From CAVSMC01 sp963728935 (GTDB taxonomy: Bacteria > Pseudomonadota > Gammaproteobacteria > Burkholderiales > Casimicrobiaceae), in the NCBI GenBank assembly GCA_963728935.1, contig CAVSMC010000001.1:2046001-2110000 (forward strand): a stretch of DNA of 64,000 nucleotides. Direction: 5' to 3'. Numbering within the stretch: the first letter of the stretch is position 1; every line of letters starts with the position of its first letter. The translations under genes and the position numbers were made by a program. A model generated the notes under the pieces. The model saw only the letters and a list, made by a program, of their open reading frames with translations. It searched no databases and had not been told where the DNA came from. This document shows, piece after piece, positions 8,371-17,364 of this stretch.

Positions 8371-8466
8371 GCAATGGTGCGTGGCGTAGCGCAACAGTGC
8401 TCGTCGCGATAGGAAGAACAATAGTCGTAACCGCGCGCTCTGCGCGCATCGAAGAGGAATACGACC

Positions 8467-8862
8467 ATGCGTCACCTCCACGGACTACGGAAACTCAACC
8501 GCACGAGCAGCCATCGCTTGGCGATGCTGCGCAACATGACCAACTCGCTGTTCACGCACGAGGTCATCAAGACCACGCTGCCGAAGGCAAAGGAGCTTCG
8601 CCGCGTGGCCGAGCCGCTGATCACGCTGTCGAAGGACGCGACGGTCGCGAATCGGCGTCTCGCGTTCAATCGGCTGCGCGACCGCGATGTCGTGACCAAG
8701 CTCTTCAACGAGCTCGGTCCGCGGTACAAGGCGCGTCCGGGCGGCTATCTGCGGATCCTCAAGTTCGGCTTTCGCGTCGGCGACAAGGCTCCGATGGCAT
8801 TGGTGGAACTGGTCGACCGGCCGGGCGCCGAGTCCACCGAAACGGGCAAAGCCGCCGCGTAA
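8467..8862 (+). CDS. rplQ: 50S ribosomal protein L17
   Basis: Last gene of the ribosomal run, coding for a large-subunit protein near the exit tunnel. It has 131 residues and starts MRHLHGLRKLNRTSSHRLAM with the family block RNMTNSLFTHEVIKTTLPKA. AGAGGAATACGACC precedes the ATG. An intrinsic terminator follows within 20 bases. Confidence 0.98.
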   Translation: MRHLHGLRKLNRTSSHRLAMLRNMTNSLFTHEVIKTTLPKAKELRRVAEPLITLSKDATVANRRLAFNRLRDRDVVTKLFNELGPRYKARPGGYLRILKFGFRVGDKAPMALVELVDRPGAESTETGKAAA

Positions 8863-8881
8863 GCGTTCGCACGTAAGGGCG

Positions 8882-8912
8882 AGCCGGATCGTCGACCGAT
8901 CCGGCTTTTTTT
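8882..8912 (+). terminator. Intrinsic terminator of the ribosomal/rpoA operon
   Basis: A perfect 10-bp stem AGCCGGATCG (8882-8891) / CGATCCGGCT (8897-8906) with a 5-base loop is followed directly by seven T (8906-8912). It is placed just after rplQ, so it ends the operon and insulates galE. Confidence 0.93.
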
Positions 8913-8938
8913 CGGCCACGATGCGGTAGCATCCATCG

Positions 8939-9949
8939 ATGGCCGATACGATCCTCGTGACCGGCGGGGCGGGCTACGTGGGCTCGCATATCGTGGTCGA
9001 GCTCGCGCACGCAGGCTACGCGCCGGTCGTGTTCGACAGTTTCGTCACCAGCGATCGCGGCGTCCTGCCGCGGCTCTCGCAACTTGCCGGCCACCCGGTG
9101 CCGCATGTGGAAGCGGACGTGCGCGACGTCGAGGCGCTTCGCCGCGCGTTCCACGATTACCCGATCACCGCGGTCGTTCATTGCGCGGGACTCAAGGCAG
9201 TGGGCGAGTCGGGAACGCGACCGCTGACGTATTACGACGTCAACGTCGGCGGGATGCTTGCGCTCGCCGAAGTGATGGGCGAGGCGGGCGTGGCGACGCT
9301 CGTGTTCAGCTCGTCGGCGACCGTGTATGGGCAGCCGGAGCAATTGCCCGTTCGAGAGGACGCCCCGCTTGCGCCTGCAAACGTGTACGGCCGCACCAAG
9401 CGCGTCGTCGAGGACTTCCTTCGCGACCTCGCGCGTGCGAACGGCAATTGGCGAATCGCAATCCTGCGTTACTTCAACCCCGCCGGCGCGCATCCTTCCG
9501 GGCTGATCGGCGAAGCGCCGATCGGGCGGCCGAACAATCTCGTGCCACTGCTCTGCCGAATCGCGGGCGGTGAGCAGTCGTCGCTCACGATTCACGGCAC
9601 CGACTGGCCGACCGACGATGGAACCGGAATTCGCGACTATCTGCACGTTCAGGATCTCGCGGCCGGCCACGTCGCCGCGATCCGTTACCTCGCTTCGGCA
9701 CCGGGCGCGCAACCGATCAATCTCGGCATAGGGCGCGGCCACTCGGTGCTCGAAGTCGTCGCAGCGTTCGAGCGCGCATGCGGACGTCGGATCACGAGGA
9801 TCGTCGGTCCGCGAAGGCCCGGCGATGTCGGCTGCTCATATGCCGATCCGGCGCTCGCGCAGGAGCTCCTCGGCTGGCGTGCGACGCGCGGCCTCGATGC
9901 GATCTGCGTAGACGCGTGGCGCTGGCAACGCAACGGCGGCCGGTACTGA
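8939..9949 (+). CDS. galE: UDP-glucose 4-epimerase
   Basis: Short-chain dehydrogenase/reductase family epimerase interconverting UDP-glucose and UDP-galactose with bound NAD. At 336 residues it is full length. The NAD-binding TGGAGYVGSH lies at the N-terminus, the serine region SSSATVYGQPE near residue 124, and the catalytic YxxxK as YGRTK near residue 149. The substrate loop NNLVPLLCRIAGG is also present. It starts 26 bases after the ribosomal terminator. Its last 114 bases overlap the convergent transporter gene. Confidence 0.95.
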   Translation: MADTILVTGGAGYVGSHIVVELAHAGYAPVVFDSFVTSDRGVLPRLSQLAGHPVPHVEADVRDVEALRRAFHDYPITAVVHCAGLKAVGESGTRPLTYYDVNVGGMLALAEVMGEAGVATLVFSSSATVYGQPEQLPVREDAPLAPANVYGRTKRVVEDFLRDLARANGNWRIAILRYFNPAGAHPSGLIGEAPIGRPNNLVPLLCRIAGGEQSSLTIHGTDWPTDDGTGIRDYLHVQDLAAGHVAAIRYLASAPGAQPINLGIGRGHSVLEVVAAFERACGRRITRIVGPRRPGDVGCSYADPALAQELLGWRATRGLDAICVDAWRWQRNGGRY

Positions 9950-11224
9950 ACGGTATTGCCGCGCGTCGACCACCGGTTGCCGATGCCGGTGGCTCGGATC
10001 GGGATGCCAGCCGAGCACGGCGAGCATGACGAAGAAGCCGATGACGAATCCCAAGGCCACATGCCAGCCGTGTCGCAGCCATGCGCCGACGGATTTCGCC
10101 TCGGGATACAGGTTGGACAACGCGACGCCGGCCGATGAGCCGAACCAGACCATCGACCCGCCGAAGCCGACCGCATACGCGAGAACGCCCCAATCATAGC
10201 CGCCTTGCTTCAACGCGAGCGCGGTGAGAGGGATGTTGTCGAACACGGCGGATACGAAGCCCAGTCCGAACGCCGACACCCACGACGCCGCAGGCAACCG
10301 CTCGACCGGCATCATCGATGCGCACAGCACGAGCGCGAGCAGGAAGATCGTCCCCTTGACCGTTTCGGGCAGCACTTCCCAGTCGGGACGTCGCGCCGGC
10401 AGCGAAATCGCGATCGCGACCCAGACGGCGAAACCGATGAATGGAAATGCGTCGCCGTATTGCGGGAATTGCAGATTGATCGTGACGTTCGCGATGATCG
10501 CCGACATCAGGATCAGCACGACGATGCCGACGCGCGTCCAGTCGATGTGCGCGCGCTCGTGCGCGTGCCGGAGTAGAGGCGAGTACGCGTGCTGCTGCTT
10601 CGACGCGGGAATGCCGCAGACGATGAGCGCGACGATCGCGGCGACGTAAGCGTCGATCACGGTCAGCGGCGAAACGCCGTCGAGCCACATCATCGTCGTC
10701 GTCGTGTCGCCGACGACACTGCCGGCGCCGCCGGCATTCGACGCCGCGACGATCGCAGCGAGATATCCGATGTGCACCCGTGCATGGAAGAGTTGATGCG
10801 CCATCGCGCCGCCGATCAGCGCCGCGGCAATGTTGTCGAGGAACGACGACAGCACGAAGATGATGACGAGCAGAAGGAAGCACCCTTTCCAGTCGATGGG
10901 AAGAAAGCGCGGCAACACGTTCGGAATGCGGCTCTTCTCGAAATGTCGCGACAGCAACGCGAAGCCGGTCAACAGCAGGAACAGGTTGGCGAGAATCACG
11001 CCTTCGGCCTCGACGTGCGCGACAAGTCCCGCGATGCCGGGGCCTTCCCTGAAGCCGGTGAACGCAAGCTTGTAGCCGGCGATCGCGGCAAGACCCGCCA
11101 GTGCAACGCGCAGCGTTTGATGATGGAACAGCGCGACGCCGGCGAGCGTGGCGGCGAAAAGCAGGAATTCGAGCGGAATGCCCGCGATCGATGGCGATTC
11201 GAGAAGCGACGCGGCGGCACTCAT
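9836..11224 (-). CDS. NhaD/ArsB/CitM-superfamily ion transporter
   Basis: Polytopic inner-membrane protein of 462 residues with about a dozen hydrophobic segments. Two family-like re-entrant blocks are visible: SSFLDNIAAALIGGAMA with SNAGGAGSVVGDTTTTMMW, and the repeat-related SAVFDNIPLTALALKQGG. These resemble the Na+/H+ antiporter NhaD and the arsenite/citrate ion transporter superfamily; the ion is not determinable. Its ATG overlaps the stop of the ABC ATPase gene (11221-11224), suggesting coupling. The last about 38 codons run into galE from the other side and are rich in Arg/Ala, so the true C-terminus may have been extended by loss of a stop. Confidence 0.8.
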   Translation of the reverse strand: MSAAASLLESPSIAGIPLEFLLFAATLAGVALFHHQTLRVALAGLAAIAGYKLAFTGFREGPGIAGLVAHVEAEGVILANLFLLLTGFALLSRHFEKSRIPNVLPRFLPIDWKGCFLLLVIIFVLSSFLDNIAAALIGGAMAHQLFHARVHIGYLAAIVAASNAGGAGSVVGDTTTTMMWLDGVSPLTVIDAYVAAIVALIVCGIPASKQQHAYSPLLRHAHERAHIDWTRVGIVVLILMSAIIANVTINLQFPQYGDAFPFIGFAVWVAIAISLPARRPDWEVLPETVKGTIFLLALVLCASMMPVERLPAASWVSAFGLGFVSAVFDNIPLTALALKQGGYDWGVLAYAVGFGGSMVWFGSSAGVALSNLYPEAKSVGAWLRHGWHVALGFVIGFFVMLAVLGWHPDPSHRHRQPVVDARQYRSVPAAVALPAPRVYADRIEAARRTPAEELLRERRIGI

Positions 11225-12012
11225 GGCTCTGCCGTCGCTGTCGCGCGGATCGCCTCGATGCGGATCTCTTCGGTCAACCGCGCCTTCAGCGCCGAGAACG
11301 CCGGCGTCGTCTTGACCGTGTAGTGACGCGGGTGCGGCAGGTCGATCGCCACCTCGGATTTGATTCGGCCGGGCCGTGCAGTCATCACCGTGACGCGACC
11401 GGCGACGAAGATCGCCTCCTCGATGTCATGAGTGACGAACAGCACGGTCTTCTTCTCCGCCTCCCAGATGCCGAGCAGCAGCTCCTGCATCAAACCGCGC
11501 GTCTGGTTGTCGAGCGCGCCGAACGGCTCGTCGAGCAACAGGATCTTCGGCTCGTTCGCGAGCGCCCGCGCGATCGCCGTGCGTTGTTGCATGCCGCCGG
11601 AGAGCATCTTCGGATAGTGATTTGCGAAGCCGGTAAGGCCGACGCGATCGATGTAGTGCGCGGCGATCTCGTCCTGGCGCGCTTGCGCGACGCCCTTCTC
11701 GCGCAGCCCGAAGCAGATGTTCTGGCGCACAGTCAGCCACGGGAACAGCGTGTACGACTGGAACACCATGCCGCGATCGGCACCCGGGCCCGTCACCGGG
11801 GCGCCGTCGAGCAGCACGCGACCCGACGTCGGCGTGTCGAGGCCGGCGACGATGCGCAACAACGTCGACTTGCCGCAACCGGACGGACCCAGAATGGCGA
11901 TGAAGTCGCGGTCGGCGACGGTGAGCGACGTCGGTTCGAGCGCGACGGTCGCCGCGTGTCCGCGACCTCCGGGGAACGTGCGGCTCATCGCGTCGATGAC
12001 GAGCTTGCTCAC
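11221..12012 (-). CDS. ABC transporter ATP-binding protein, SsuB/TauB/NrtD type
   Basis: Cytoplasmic ATPase of 263 residues. Walker A GPSGCGKST lies near residue 43, the Q-loop in MVFQSYTLFPWLTV, the signature LSGGMQQR near residue 137, Walker B ILLLDEPFGALD, and the switch His in VTHDIEEA. This pattern belongs to nitrate/sulfonate/taurine-type importers. It works with the permease at 13220 and the binding protein at 14135, although an aspartyl protease gene lies between them. The substrate is unknown. Confidence 0.9.
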   Translation of the reverse strand: MSKLVIDAMSRTFPGGRGHAATVALEPTSLTVADRDFIAILGPSGCGKSTLLRIVAGLDTPTSGRVLLDGAPVTGPGADRGMVFQSYTLFPWLTVRQNICFGLREKGVAQARQDEIAAHYIDRVGLTGFANHYPKMLSGGMQQRTAIARALANEPKILLLDEPFGALDNQTRGLMQELLLGIWEAEKKTVLFVTHDIEEAIFVAGRVTVMTARPGRIKSEVAIDLPHPRHYTVKTTPAFSALKARLTEEIRIEAIRATATAEP

Positions 12013-12086
12013 TCAAACGATCCCGCGGCTGCTGGACAATCCGGCGTGCGAACCGAGCGACGTTTGGCGAGCAATCGTTCGCGGTC

Positions 12087-13130
12087 CTAACGTCGACCGT
12101 CCGGTTGCGACGGATCGGCGCGCGGCTGCGCCATGGCGGCCGCTTGAAACACCGTGCCGCCGACGTACGTGAAATAGATCCTGCGCTGACTGTGCGATAC
12201 GAGTACGCGATGCGCGCGCAGAAAATCCGCGCCGAGCAGCATCGGCTTCAGGTCGTAGGCTTGTTTGGGCAGATAGCTGCCGGGCGGCGTGTAAGTGGCG
12301 TCTCGATACATATCGGAAAACGCGAGCGTCGTGTCGCGGATGAGCTCGTTACCGATGGTGACGGTCTTGAACGGGCCGATCCACGTATCGACCCTCTTCG
12401 GACCGATTCCGAGGTTCTGGCCGGCGCTTACGACGCCCGCGGTCTCGGGCGTGACACCGGCATCGACCGCGTGGCCTTTGTTCAGCACCGACGCGCCGGC
12501 GCCCGAATCGAGCAATGCGCGCACCGGATGGTCGTTTATCTGCACGGTCAACACGATTTGCGGGCGCGCGTCGTCGATCGGCTCGATATCGACCACACGA
12601 GGGCTCTCCTTCGTCCAGTACGCCAACCCGACATCCTGGCAATTCACCGGCTGGAACAGCCTGACGGTTCTTGCCGCCAGGTCGAATTCGACGTCGAACC
12701 GCCGGAAGAAGTCCTCGCCGACGACGACGTCGATCGCGCCGCCGAAATCGTGCTCGCCCGCGACCAGCATCAGCCAGTTCTTGCGTGACGCTTCGCCGAT
12801 CTTGATCTCGGCGACCATCGCGGCCTCGAGCTGGCTCTCGCCGCCGACGCCGAATGCCCCGGCGCCGTGAACGGTCTGCCGCGTCAGGTTGAGCCGCTGC
12901 GCCGCCGAACGCAGGATCAATGTCCGCGTCGATCCGGTGTCGAGCAGGATCCCGACCTTCGCGCCGTTGATCGCGCCATCGATCAGCAGGGCGTTGCGTT
13001 CCAGTCGGACCGGCCATTCGGCGACGCGCGCGAGCTGGCACTTGCCGGCGGCTGCCGCGTCCGACGAGATGCCGGCCGCAGCGGCGACGCAGACGAATCC
13101 GATTGCCGTCAGGGTGTGCTTTGTGACCAC
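12087..13130 (-). CDS. Exported two-domain retropepsin-like aspartyl protease
   Basis: Predicted 347-residue protein starting at a GTG preceded by GAGAGG. The open frame extends further upstream but there overlaps the permease gene. A hydrophobic signal-like segment ends at AAAAGKC. Two aspartyl protease active-site motifs are visible: LLDTGSTRTLI around residues 62-72 and LLDSGAGASVLN around 206-217. That is one per domain, as in single-chain pepsin-like enzymes. It probably acts in the periplasm. The gene lies between the permease and ATPase genes of an ABC importer. A processing role for it is conjecture. Confidence 0.8.
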   Translation of the reverse strand: MVTKHTLTAIGFVCVAAAAGISSDAAAAGKCQLARVAEWPVRLERNALLIDGAINGAKVGILLDTGSTRTLILRSAAQRLNLTRQTVHGAGAFGVGGESQLEAAMVAEIKIGEASRKNWLMLVAGEHDFGGAIDVVVGEDFFRRFDVEFDLAARTVRLFQPVNCQDVGLAYWTKESPRVVDIEPIDDARPQIVLTVQINDHPVRALLDSGAGASVLNKGHAVDAGVTPETAGVVSAGQNLGIGPKRVDTWIGPFKTVTIGNELIRDTTLAFSDMYRDATYTPPGSYLPKQAYDLKPMLLGADFLRAHRVLVSHSQRRIYFTYVGGTVFQAAAMAQPRADPSQPDGRR

Positions 13131-13219
13131 TTCAAGCCTCTCCACTTCGCCGACCAAAACTCGACGGCGCAACGTCGCGCCATTGTACGCGGGGACGCCG
13201 ATCCGCGATCGAGCCCGCT

Positions 13220-13993
13220 TTAGGCAAGACTCCACGGGAACAGCTTCTGATTTCCCCATTTGAACGCGAAATCGGACACAAGCCCGATCAGGCCGATCAC
13301 GATAATGCCGAAGATGATCTGGCCGGTATTGAGCAGCGCCTGGCTGTCGGTGATCATGTGGCCGATCCCGCTCGACGCGCCGATCAGCTCGGCGACGATC
13401 ACGTACGTCCACGCCCAGCCGAGCACGAGCCGCAGCGTCTCCGCGATGGCCGGCGCCGAGCTCGGCAAGAGCACGCGGCGCACGACGCCGCTCGCGTCGG
13501 CGCCGAGCGTGTAAGCCGCTTCGACCAGGTCGCGCCGCGTTGCGCCGACGGTGACGGCGACCATCAGCACGATTTGGAAGAAGGAGCCGATGAAGATCAC
13601 CAGCAGCTTCTGCAGCTCGCCGATCCCCGCCCACAGGATCAGCAGCGGAATGAACGCCGAGGCGGGCAGGTAGCGCGCGAACGACACGAACGGCTCGAAG
13701 AACGCCTCGATCGGCTTGTACGCGCCCATCGCGATGCCGAGCGGAACCGCGACGATTGCCGCGAGCACGAAACCGCCGAGCACGCGCCACACGGTGATGC
13801 CTACGTCCTTGACGAATCCGTATTGCGCGAACAGCGTGTAGCCCTCGCGCAACATCGCTGCGGGATCGGCGAGAAACGTCGGCGACACGAAGCCACCGAA
13901 CGTCGCGGCGCTCCACCCCGCGATGAACAGCACGAAGAACGCGACGCCGAGCGCCGCTTTGCGCGCGCGCGAGATCGGCTTGAGCGGCGTCAT
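13220..13993 (-). CDS. ABC transporter permease, SsuC/TauC type
   Basis: Inner-membrane permease of 257 residues. The frame continues upstream into the repeat at 14020-14122, so the start at 13993 (MTPLKPISRARKAALG) is preferred. The EAA-type cytoplasmic loop is seen as LVEAAYTLGADASGVVRRVLLP, and six hydrophobic segments fit the family. It pairs with the binding protein just upstream (14135) and the ATPase at 11221. Confidence 0.9.
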   Translation of the reverse strand: MTPLKPISRARKAALGVAFFVLFIAGWSAATFGGFVSPTFLADPAAMLREGYTLFAQYGFVKDVGITVWRVLGGFVLAAIVAVPLGIAMGAYKPIEAFFEPFVSFARYLPASAFIPLLILWAGIGELQKLLVIFIGSFFQIVLMVAVTVGATRRDLVEAAYTLGADASGVVRRVLLPSSAPAIAETLRLVLGWAWTYVIVAELIGASSGIGHMITDSQALLNTGQIIFGIIVIGLIGLVSDFAFKWGNQKLFPWSLA

Positions 13994-14019
13994 CGGCGCG
14001 CCGATCGGCTGGCCCCCGT

Positions 14020-14122
14020 CATTGCCGCGAAGCCTGCCTCCGCGCGTTGTAAGCGGGGGGCGGCAATCCAGCGTCTTCGCGGCGAACGGCACTGGGTCCC
14101 CGCGTTCGCGGGGACGACGGCC
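14020..14122 (+). repeat. Dispersed about 100-bp palindromic repeat, copy 2
   Basis: Same element as at 3287-3390: it begins CATTGCCGCGAAGC and ends with the perfect hairpin CCCCGCGTTCGCGGGG followed by ACGACGG. It lies between the binding-protein and permease genes of the NMT1-type ABC operon, so it is transcribed with them in antisense orientation. It contains no open gene. Confidence 0.75.
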
Positions 14123-14134
14123 ATGCGGCGATTC

Positions 14135-15082
14135 CTACTGAATGAACCGCGTATCGACGAGCGACGCGAGATCCGGCACCTGCTTGATGATGCCGATCTC
14201 GAGCAGCAACGCCGCCGCTTCCTTGTTGAACGACTGAAAATCGGTCGCAAAGAAGTTCTTGTTCGCGGCGCGATCCTGCCAGCGCAGGTACTTTTGCGAC
14301 GCCTCGAATTGCTCGCCGGTCTGCTTGACGTCGGCGCCCATGATCTCGAAGCTCTTCTTCGGCTCCTTCGCGATCATCGCGATCGCGTCAAAGTAGCTGT
14401 CGGCGAGCGCTTTCGCCGCCCTGGGGTTGTCGGCGAGGAATTTCGGCGTGCAGCCGAACGTATCCATGATCATCGGATAATCGAGCGTGGTCGCGATGAT
14501 CTTGCCCGCGGCAGGATTCGAGCGAACCGTCGACAGATACGGCTCGTACGTCATCGCCGCGTCGTTCTGGCCCGCGACGAACGCCTGCGCGGCCGGCCCC
14601 GGCTCGAGGTTGACGACGGTGACATCCTTGACCGAAAGGCCGTTCTTCTTCAGAAACCACGCGAGCGTGAAGTACGGCGCCGTGCCGGGTGCCGATGCGG
14701 CGACGGTCTTGCCTTTGAGGTCCGTGATCTTCTGGACGCCGTTGCGCACGGCCATGCCATCGGCGCCGTAGCTCTTGTCCATCTGGAAGATCTGCTTGGT
14801 CGCGACACCGCTCGCGTTCCAGACGATCCACGTCTCGACGGTCGTCGCCGCGCACTGGATGTCGCCCGATGCGATCGCGAGGTGACGATCCTTCTGCGGG
14901 ATCTTCTTCAAATCGACGTCGAGCCCGTGCTTCTTGAAGATGCCGGCTTCCTTGGCGAGCGTGAGCGGCGCAAAGCCGGTCCAGCCCGAGAAGCCGACGG
15001 CAACCTTCGTATCTTGCGCGCAAGCGGGGAATGCCGCCGACAGCGCGAAGGCGCCGGCCGTGAGAGCGGGGAAGACACGCAT
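14135..15082 (-). CDS. ABC substrate-binding protein, NMT1/SsuA family
   Basis: Periplasmic binding protein of 315 residues. A signal peptide ends near AFPACAQD. The mature start, TKVAVGFSGWTGFAPLTLAK, followed by EAGIFKKHGLDVDL, is typical of the nitrate/sulfonate/taurine/thiamine-precursor family. GGAG lies six bases before the ATG, and a TAAAAT -10-like box stands at 15130-15125, so a promoter upstream is plausible. It is the first gene of the importer operon. The substrate cannot be assigned. Confidence 0.9.
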   Translation of the reverse strand: MRVFPALTAGAFALSAAFPACAQDTKVAVGFSGWTGFAPLTLAKEAGIFKKHGLDVDLKKIPQKDRHLAIASGDIQCAATTVETWIVWNASGVATKQIFQMDKSYGADGMAVRNGVQKITDLKGKTVAASAPGTAPYFTLAWFLKKNGLSVKDVTVVNLEPGPAAQAFVAGQNDAAMTYEPYLSTVRSNPAAGKIIATTLDYPMIMDTFGCTPKFLADNPRAAKALADSYFDAIAMIAKEPKKSFEIMGADVKQTGEQFEASQKYLRWQDRAANKNFFATDFQSFNKEAAALLLEIGIIKQVPDLASLVDTRFIQ

Positions 15083-15150
15083 GGAGTTCTCCGGGGATGG
15101 CGCGCGGGCGGCGCTGATGTCGAGATTTTAACGCTGTATACGTCCGCGAC

Positions 15151-16104
15151 TCACGCGTCGTGGTCGTGGATCGCCGAGCGGATCCGCGCGAGCGACAGCA
15201 CGCCGACGACGGTGCCCGCGTCGTCGGCGACCACGACGGTTTCGATGCCGTTCACCAGCAGTACTGTCAGTGCGTCGCGCAACGTGGCCCTCGCACCGAC
15301 GCGAGCGACGGTCGACGCCGGCACGACGCCCCGCTCGGCATACGCGCCGCAGGCGAGCAGCGACAGACGCTTCAGCACGCGGTCGCTGCCGACGAACTCC
15401 TCGACGAATGTGTCGGCCGGGTGCGCGAGGATCGCCTCGGGCGTGTCGTACTGCACGAGCCGGCCGTTGCGTAGGATCGCGATCCGATCGCCCATCCGGA
15501 TCGCTTCGTCGATATCGTGGGTGACGAACACGATCGTCTTCTTCAGCCGCTGCTGGATGCGCAGGAACTCGTCCTGCAGCTTCGCGCGCGTGATCGGATC
15601 GATCGCGCCGAACGGTTCGTCCATCAGCATCACCGGAGGGTCGGCCGCGAGAGCGCGCGCGACGCCGACGCGCTGGCGTTGGCCGCCCGACAGCTCGCGC
15701 GGAAAGCGGTCGCGATAGGCCTGCGCGTCCAACCCGACGAGATCGAGCAGCTCGTCCACGCGCGCGGCGATCTTAGCGCTATTCCAGCCGAGCAACCGCG
15801 GCACCGTCGCGACGTTGTCGGCGATCGTCATGTGCGGAAAGAGGCCGATCTGCTGGATCACGTAGCCGATCGAGCGGCGCAGCTCGATCGGATCGACGTG
15901 CGTGACGTCGCGACCGGCGACTTCGATCGCGCCGGCATCGGGCTCGATCATGCGGTTCACCATTCGCATCGTCGTCGTCTTGCCGCAGCCCGACGGTCCG
16001 ATCAGCACGCAGATGTCGCCCGAGGGCACGTCGAGCGACAGCGCGTCGACCGCCGGTCGCGCTTCGCCGGCGAATCGCTTGGTGAGACCTTTGACGGCGA
16101 TCAC
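15151..16104 (-). CDS. Quaternary-amine ABC transporter ATPase, OpuCA/YehX type
   Basis: ATPase of 317 residues. The GTG start at 16104 overlaps the preceding permease stop by four bases. Walker A GPSGCGKTTT, the family-specific IGYVIQQIGLFPHMTI, the signature LSGGQRQRVGVARAL and Walker B VMLMDEPFGAID are present. A C-terminal region of about 60 residues (TVARVGARATLRDALTVLL onward) looks like a CBS domain, as in osmolyte-regulated OpuC transporters. It is the last gene of the cluster. In this context the substrate may be ergothioneine or another betaine (inference). Confidence 0.9.
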   Translation of the reverse strand: MIAVKGLTKRFAGEARPAVDALSLDVPSGDICVLIGPSGCGKTTTMRMVNRMIEPDAGAIEVAGRDVTHVDPIELRRSIGYVIQQIGLFPHMTIADNVATVPRLLGWNSAKIAARVDELLDLVGLDAQAYRDRFPRELSGGQRQRVGVARALAADPPVMLMDEPFGAIDPITRAKLQDEFLRIQQRLKKTIVFVTHDIDEAIRMGDRIAILRNGRLVQYDTPEAILAHPADTFVEEFVGSDRVLKRLSLLACGAYAERGVVPASTVARVGARATLRDALTVLLVNGIETVVVADDAGTVVGVLSLARIRSAIHDHDA

Positions 16105-16739
16105 CGCATGCCTCGCGGCGTCAATCGCCGCTGCAGCGCGCCGAACAGCGCGTCGGCGCCGAGCGAGAGCAGCGTGACAGGGATTGCGCCGACCAGCAGC
16201 AGCGGTACCGCCATCATCGCAATCCCCGACGTGATGAAGTCGCCGAGCCCGCCGCCGCCGATGAACGTCGCGAGCACCGCGCCCGAAACGACTTGGACGG
16301 CGGCCGTGCGCAGCCCGGCGAAGATCACGGGCACCGCCAGCGGCAACTCGATCGAGCGCAGCACATCGACCGCCGACATGCCCATGCCGCGGGCGGCGTC
16401 GACGATGTCGGGGTCGATTTCGCGAACCCCGATGATCGTGTTGATCAGGATCGGCGGCAGCGCGATCAGCGTCAGCGCGACGAGCGACGGCATGAAGCCG
16501 GTGCCGAGCAGCGGCATCGCGAGTGCGAGCACGGCAAGCGAGGGCAGCGTTCGGCCGACGTTCGCCGCATTGATCGCCGCGAGCGCGCTGCGGCGTCGAT
16601 GCGCAAAAGCGATGCCGGCCGGGATCGCGATCGCCGATGCGAGCGCGAGCGCGCAGACCGACAGGCTCACGTGCACGCCGAACGCCTTGACGAATTGCTG
16701 CGGGTGGCCGGCGAGATACGTCCACGCGTCGGCGAACAT
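16101..16739 (-). CDS. Quaternary-amine ABC permease, second subunit
   Basis: Membrane permease of 212 residues starting MFADAWTYLAGHPQQFVKAF. The motif VDAARGMGMSAVDVLRSIELP is the EAA loop characteristic of OpuCB/YehW-type permeases. It starts one base after the stop of the other permease gene and overlaps the ATPase gene by four bases, so all three are probably coupled. It presumably forms a heterodimer with the permease at 16741. Confidence 0.9.
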   Translation of the reverse strand: MFADAWTYLAGHPQQFVKAFGVHVSLSVCALALASAIAIPAGIAFAHRRRSALAAINAANVGRTLPSLAVLALAMPLLGTGFMPSLVALTLIALPPILINTIIGVREIDPDIVDAARGMGMSAVDVLRSIELPLAVPVIFAGLRTAAVQVVSGAVLATFIGGGGLGDFITSGIAMMAVPLLLVGAIPVTLLSLGADALFGALQRRLTPRGMR

Positions 16740-16740
16740 G

Positions 16741-17364
16741 CTAGCCCGCCCTCCGCGTCTCGAGCGAGCGCTCGAGCTGCGCGAGCGCGAGATCGGCAAC
16801 GACGGCGAGCGCGCAGGCGGTGAGCGCGCCGGTCCAGATCTTGGGCGCATGATCGGTCGCGATGCCGTTGAAGATCAGCGTGCCGAGACCGCCGGCGTTC
16901 ACGTACGCGCCGACGGTCGTCACGCTGACCACGGTCACCGTCGCGACGCGCAGTCCCGCTACGATCACCGGCAGCGCGAGCGGCAACTCGACGCGCGCGA
17001 GCACCTGGCGGGCGCTCATTCCCATTCCTTTCGCCGCTTCGACGATGTCGGCGGGAACGTCGCGGATGCCGGTGGCGACGTTGCGCGTCATGATGACGAG
17101 CGAGAAAGCGACCATCGCGATGATCACGTTCGCCTTGCCGAGGCCGACGAGCGGGATCAGCAACGCGAGGAACGCGAGCGTGGGGACGGTATAAAGCGCA
17201 CCGGTGACCGCGAGCGTTGCGGCGAAGACGCGTGGCCGTCGCGCTGCCCAAATGCCGAGCGCGAGTGAAACGACGGCTGCGATCACGAGCGCGGTGAGCG
17301 AAATCAGCACGTGCTCGTACAGCGCGAACAGCACCTGTGGCCAGTTGCGCGCGAACCAGGTCAC
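16741..17364 (-). CDS. Quaternary-amine ABC permease, first subunit
   Basis: Membrane permease of 207 residues. The GTG start at 17364 overlaps the stop of the upstream lyase gene by four bases (GTGA), a sign of translational coupling. The EAA loop reads VEAAKGMGMSARQVLARVELP, and the stretch VGAYVNAGGLGTLIFNGI is typical of OpuCB/OpuCD/YehY permeases. The frame is open far upstream across the lyase gene, but that part is antisense-like composition and is not counted. Confidence 0.9.
   Translation of the reverse strand: MTWFARNWPQVLFALYEHVLISLTALVIAAVVSLALGIWAARRPRVFAATLAVTGALYTVPTLAFLALLIPLVGLGKANVIIAMVAFSLVIMTRNVATGIRDVPADIVEAAKGMGMSARQVLARVELPLALPVIVAGLRVATVTVVSVTTVGAYVNAGGLGTLIFNGIATDHAPKIWTGALTACALAVVADLALAQLERSLETRRAG

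Noticed and set aside
13358..15718. Plus-strand open frame of about 786 codons
   Set aside because: Antisense to the permease, receptor and ATPase genes, with a shadow-like composition.
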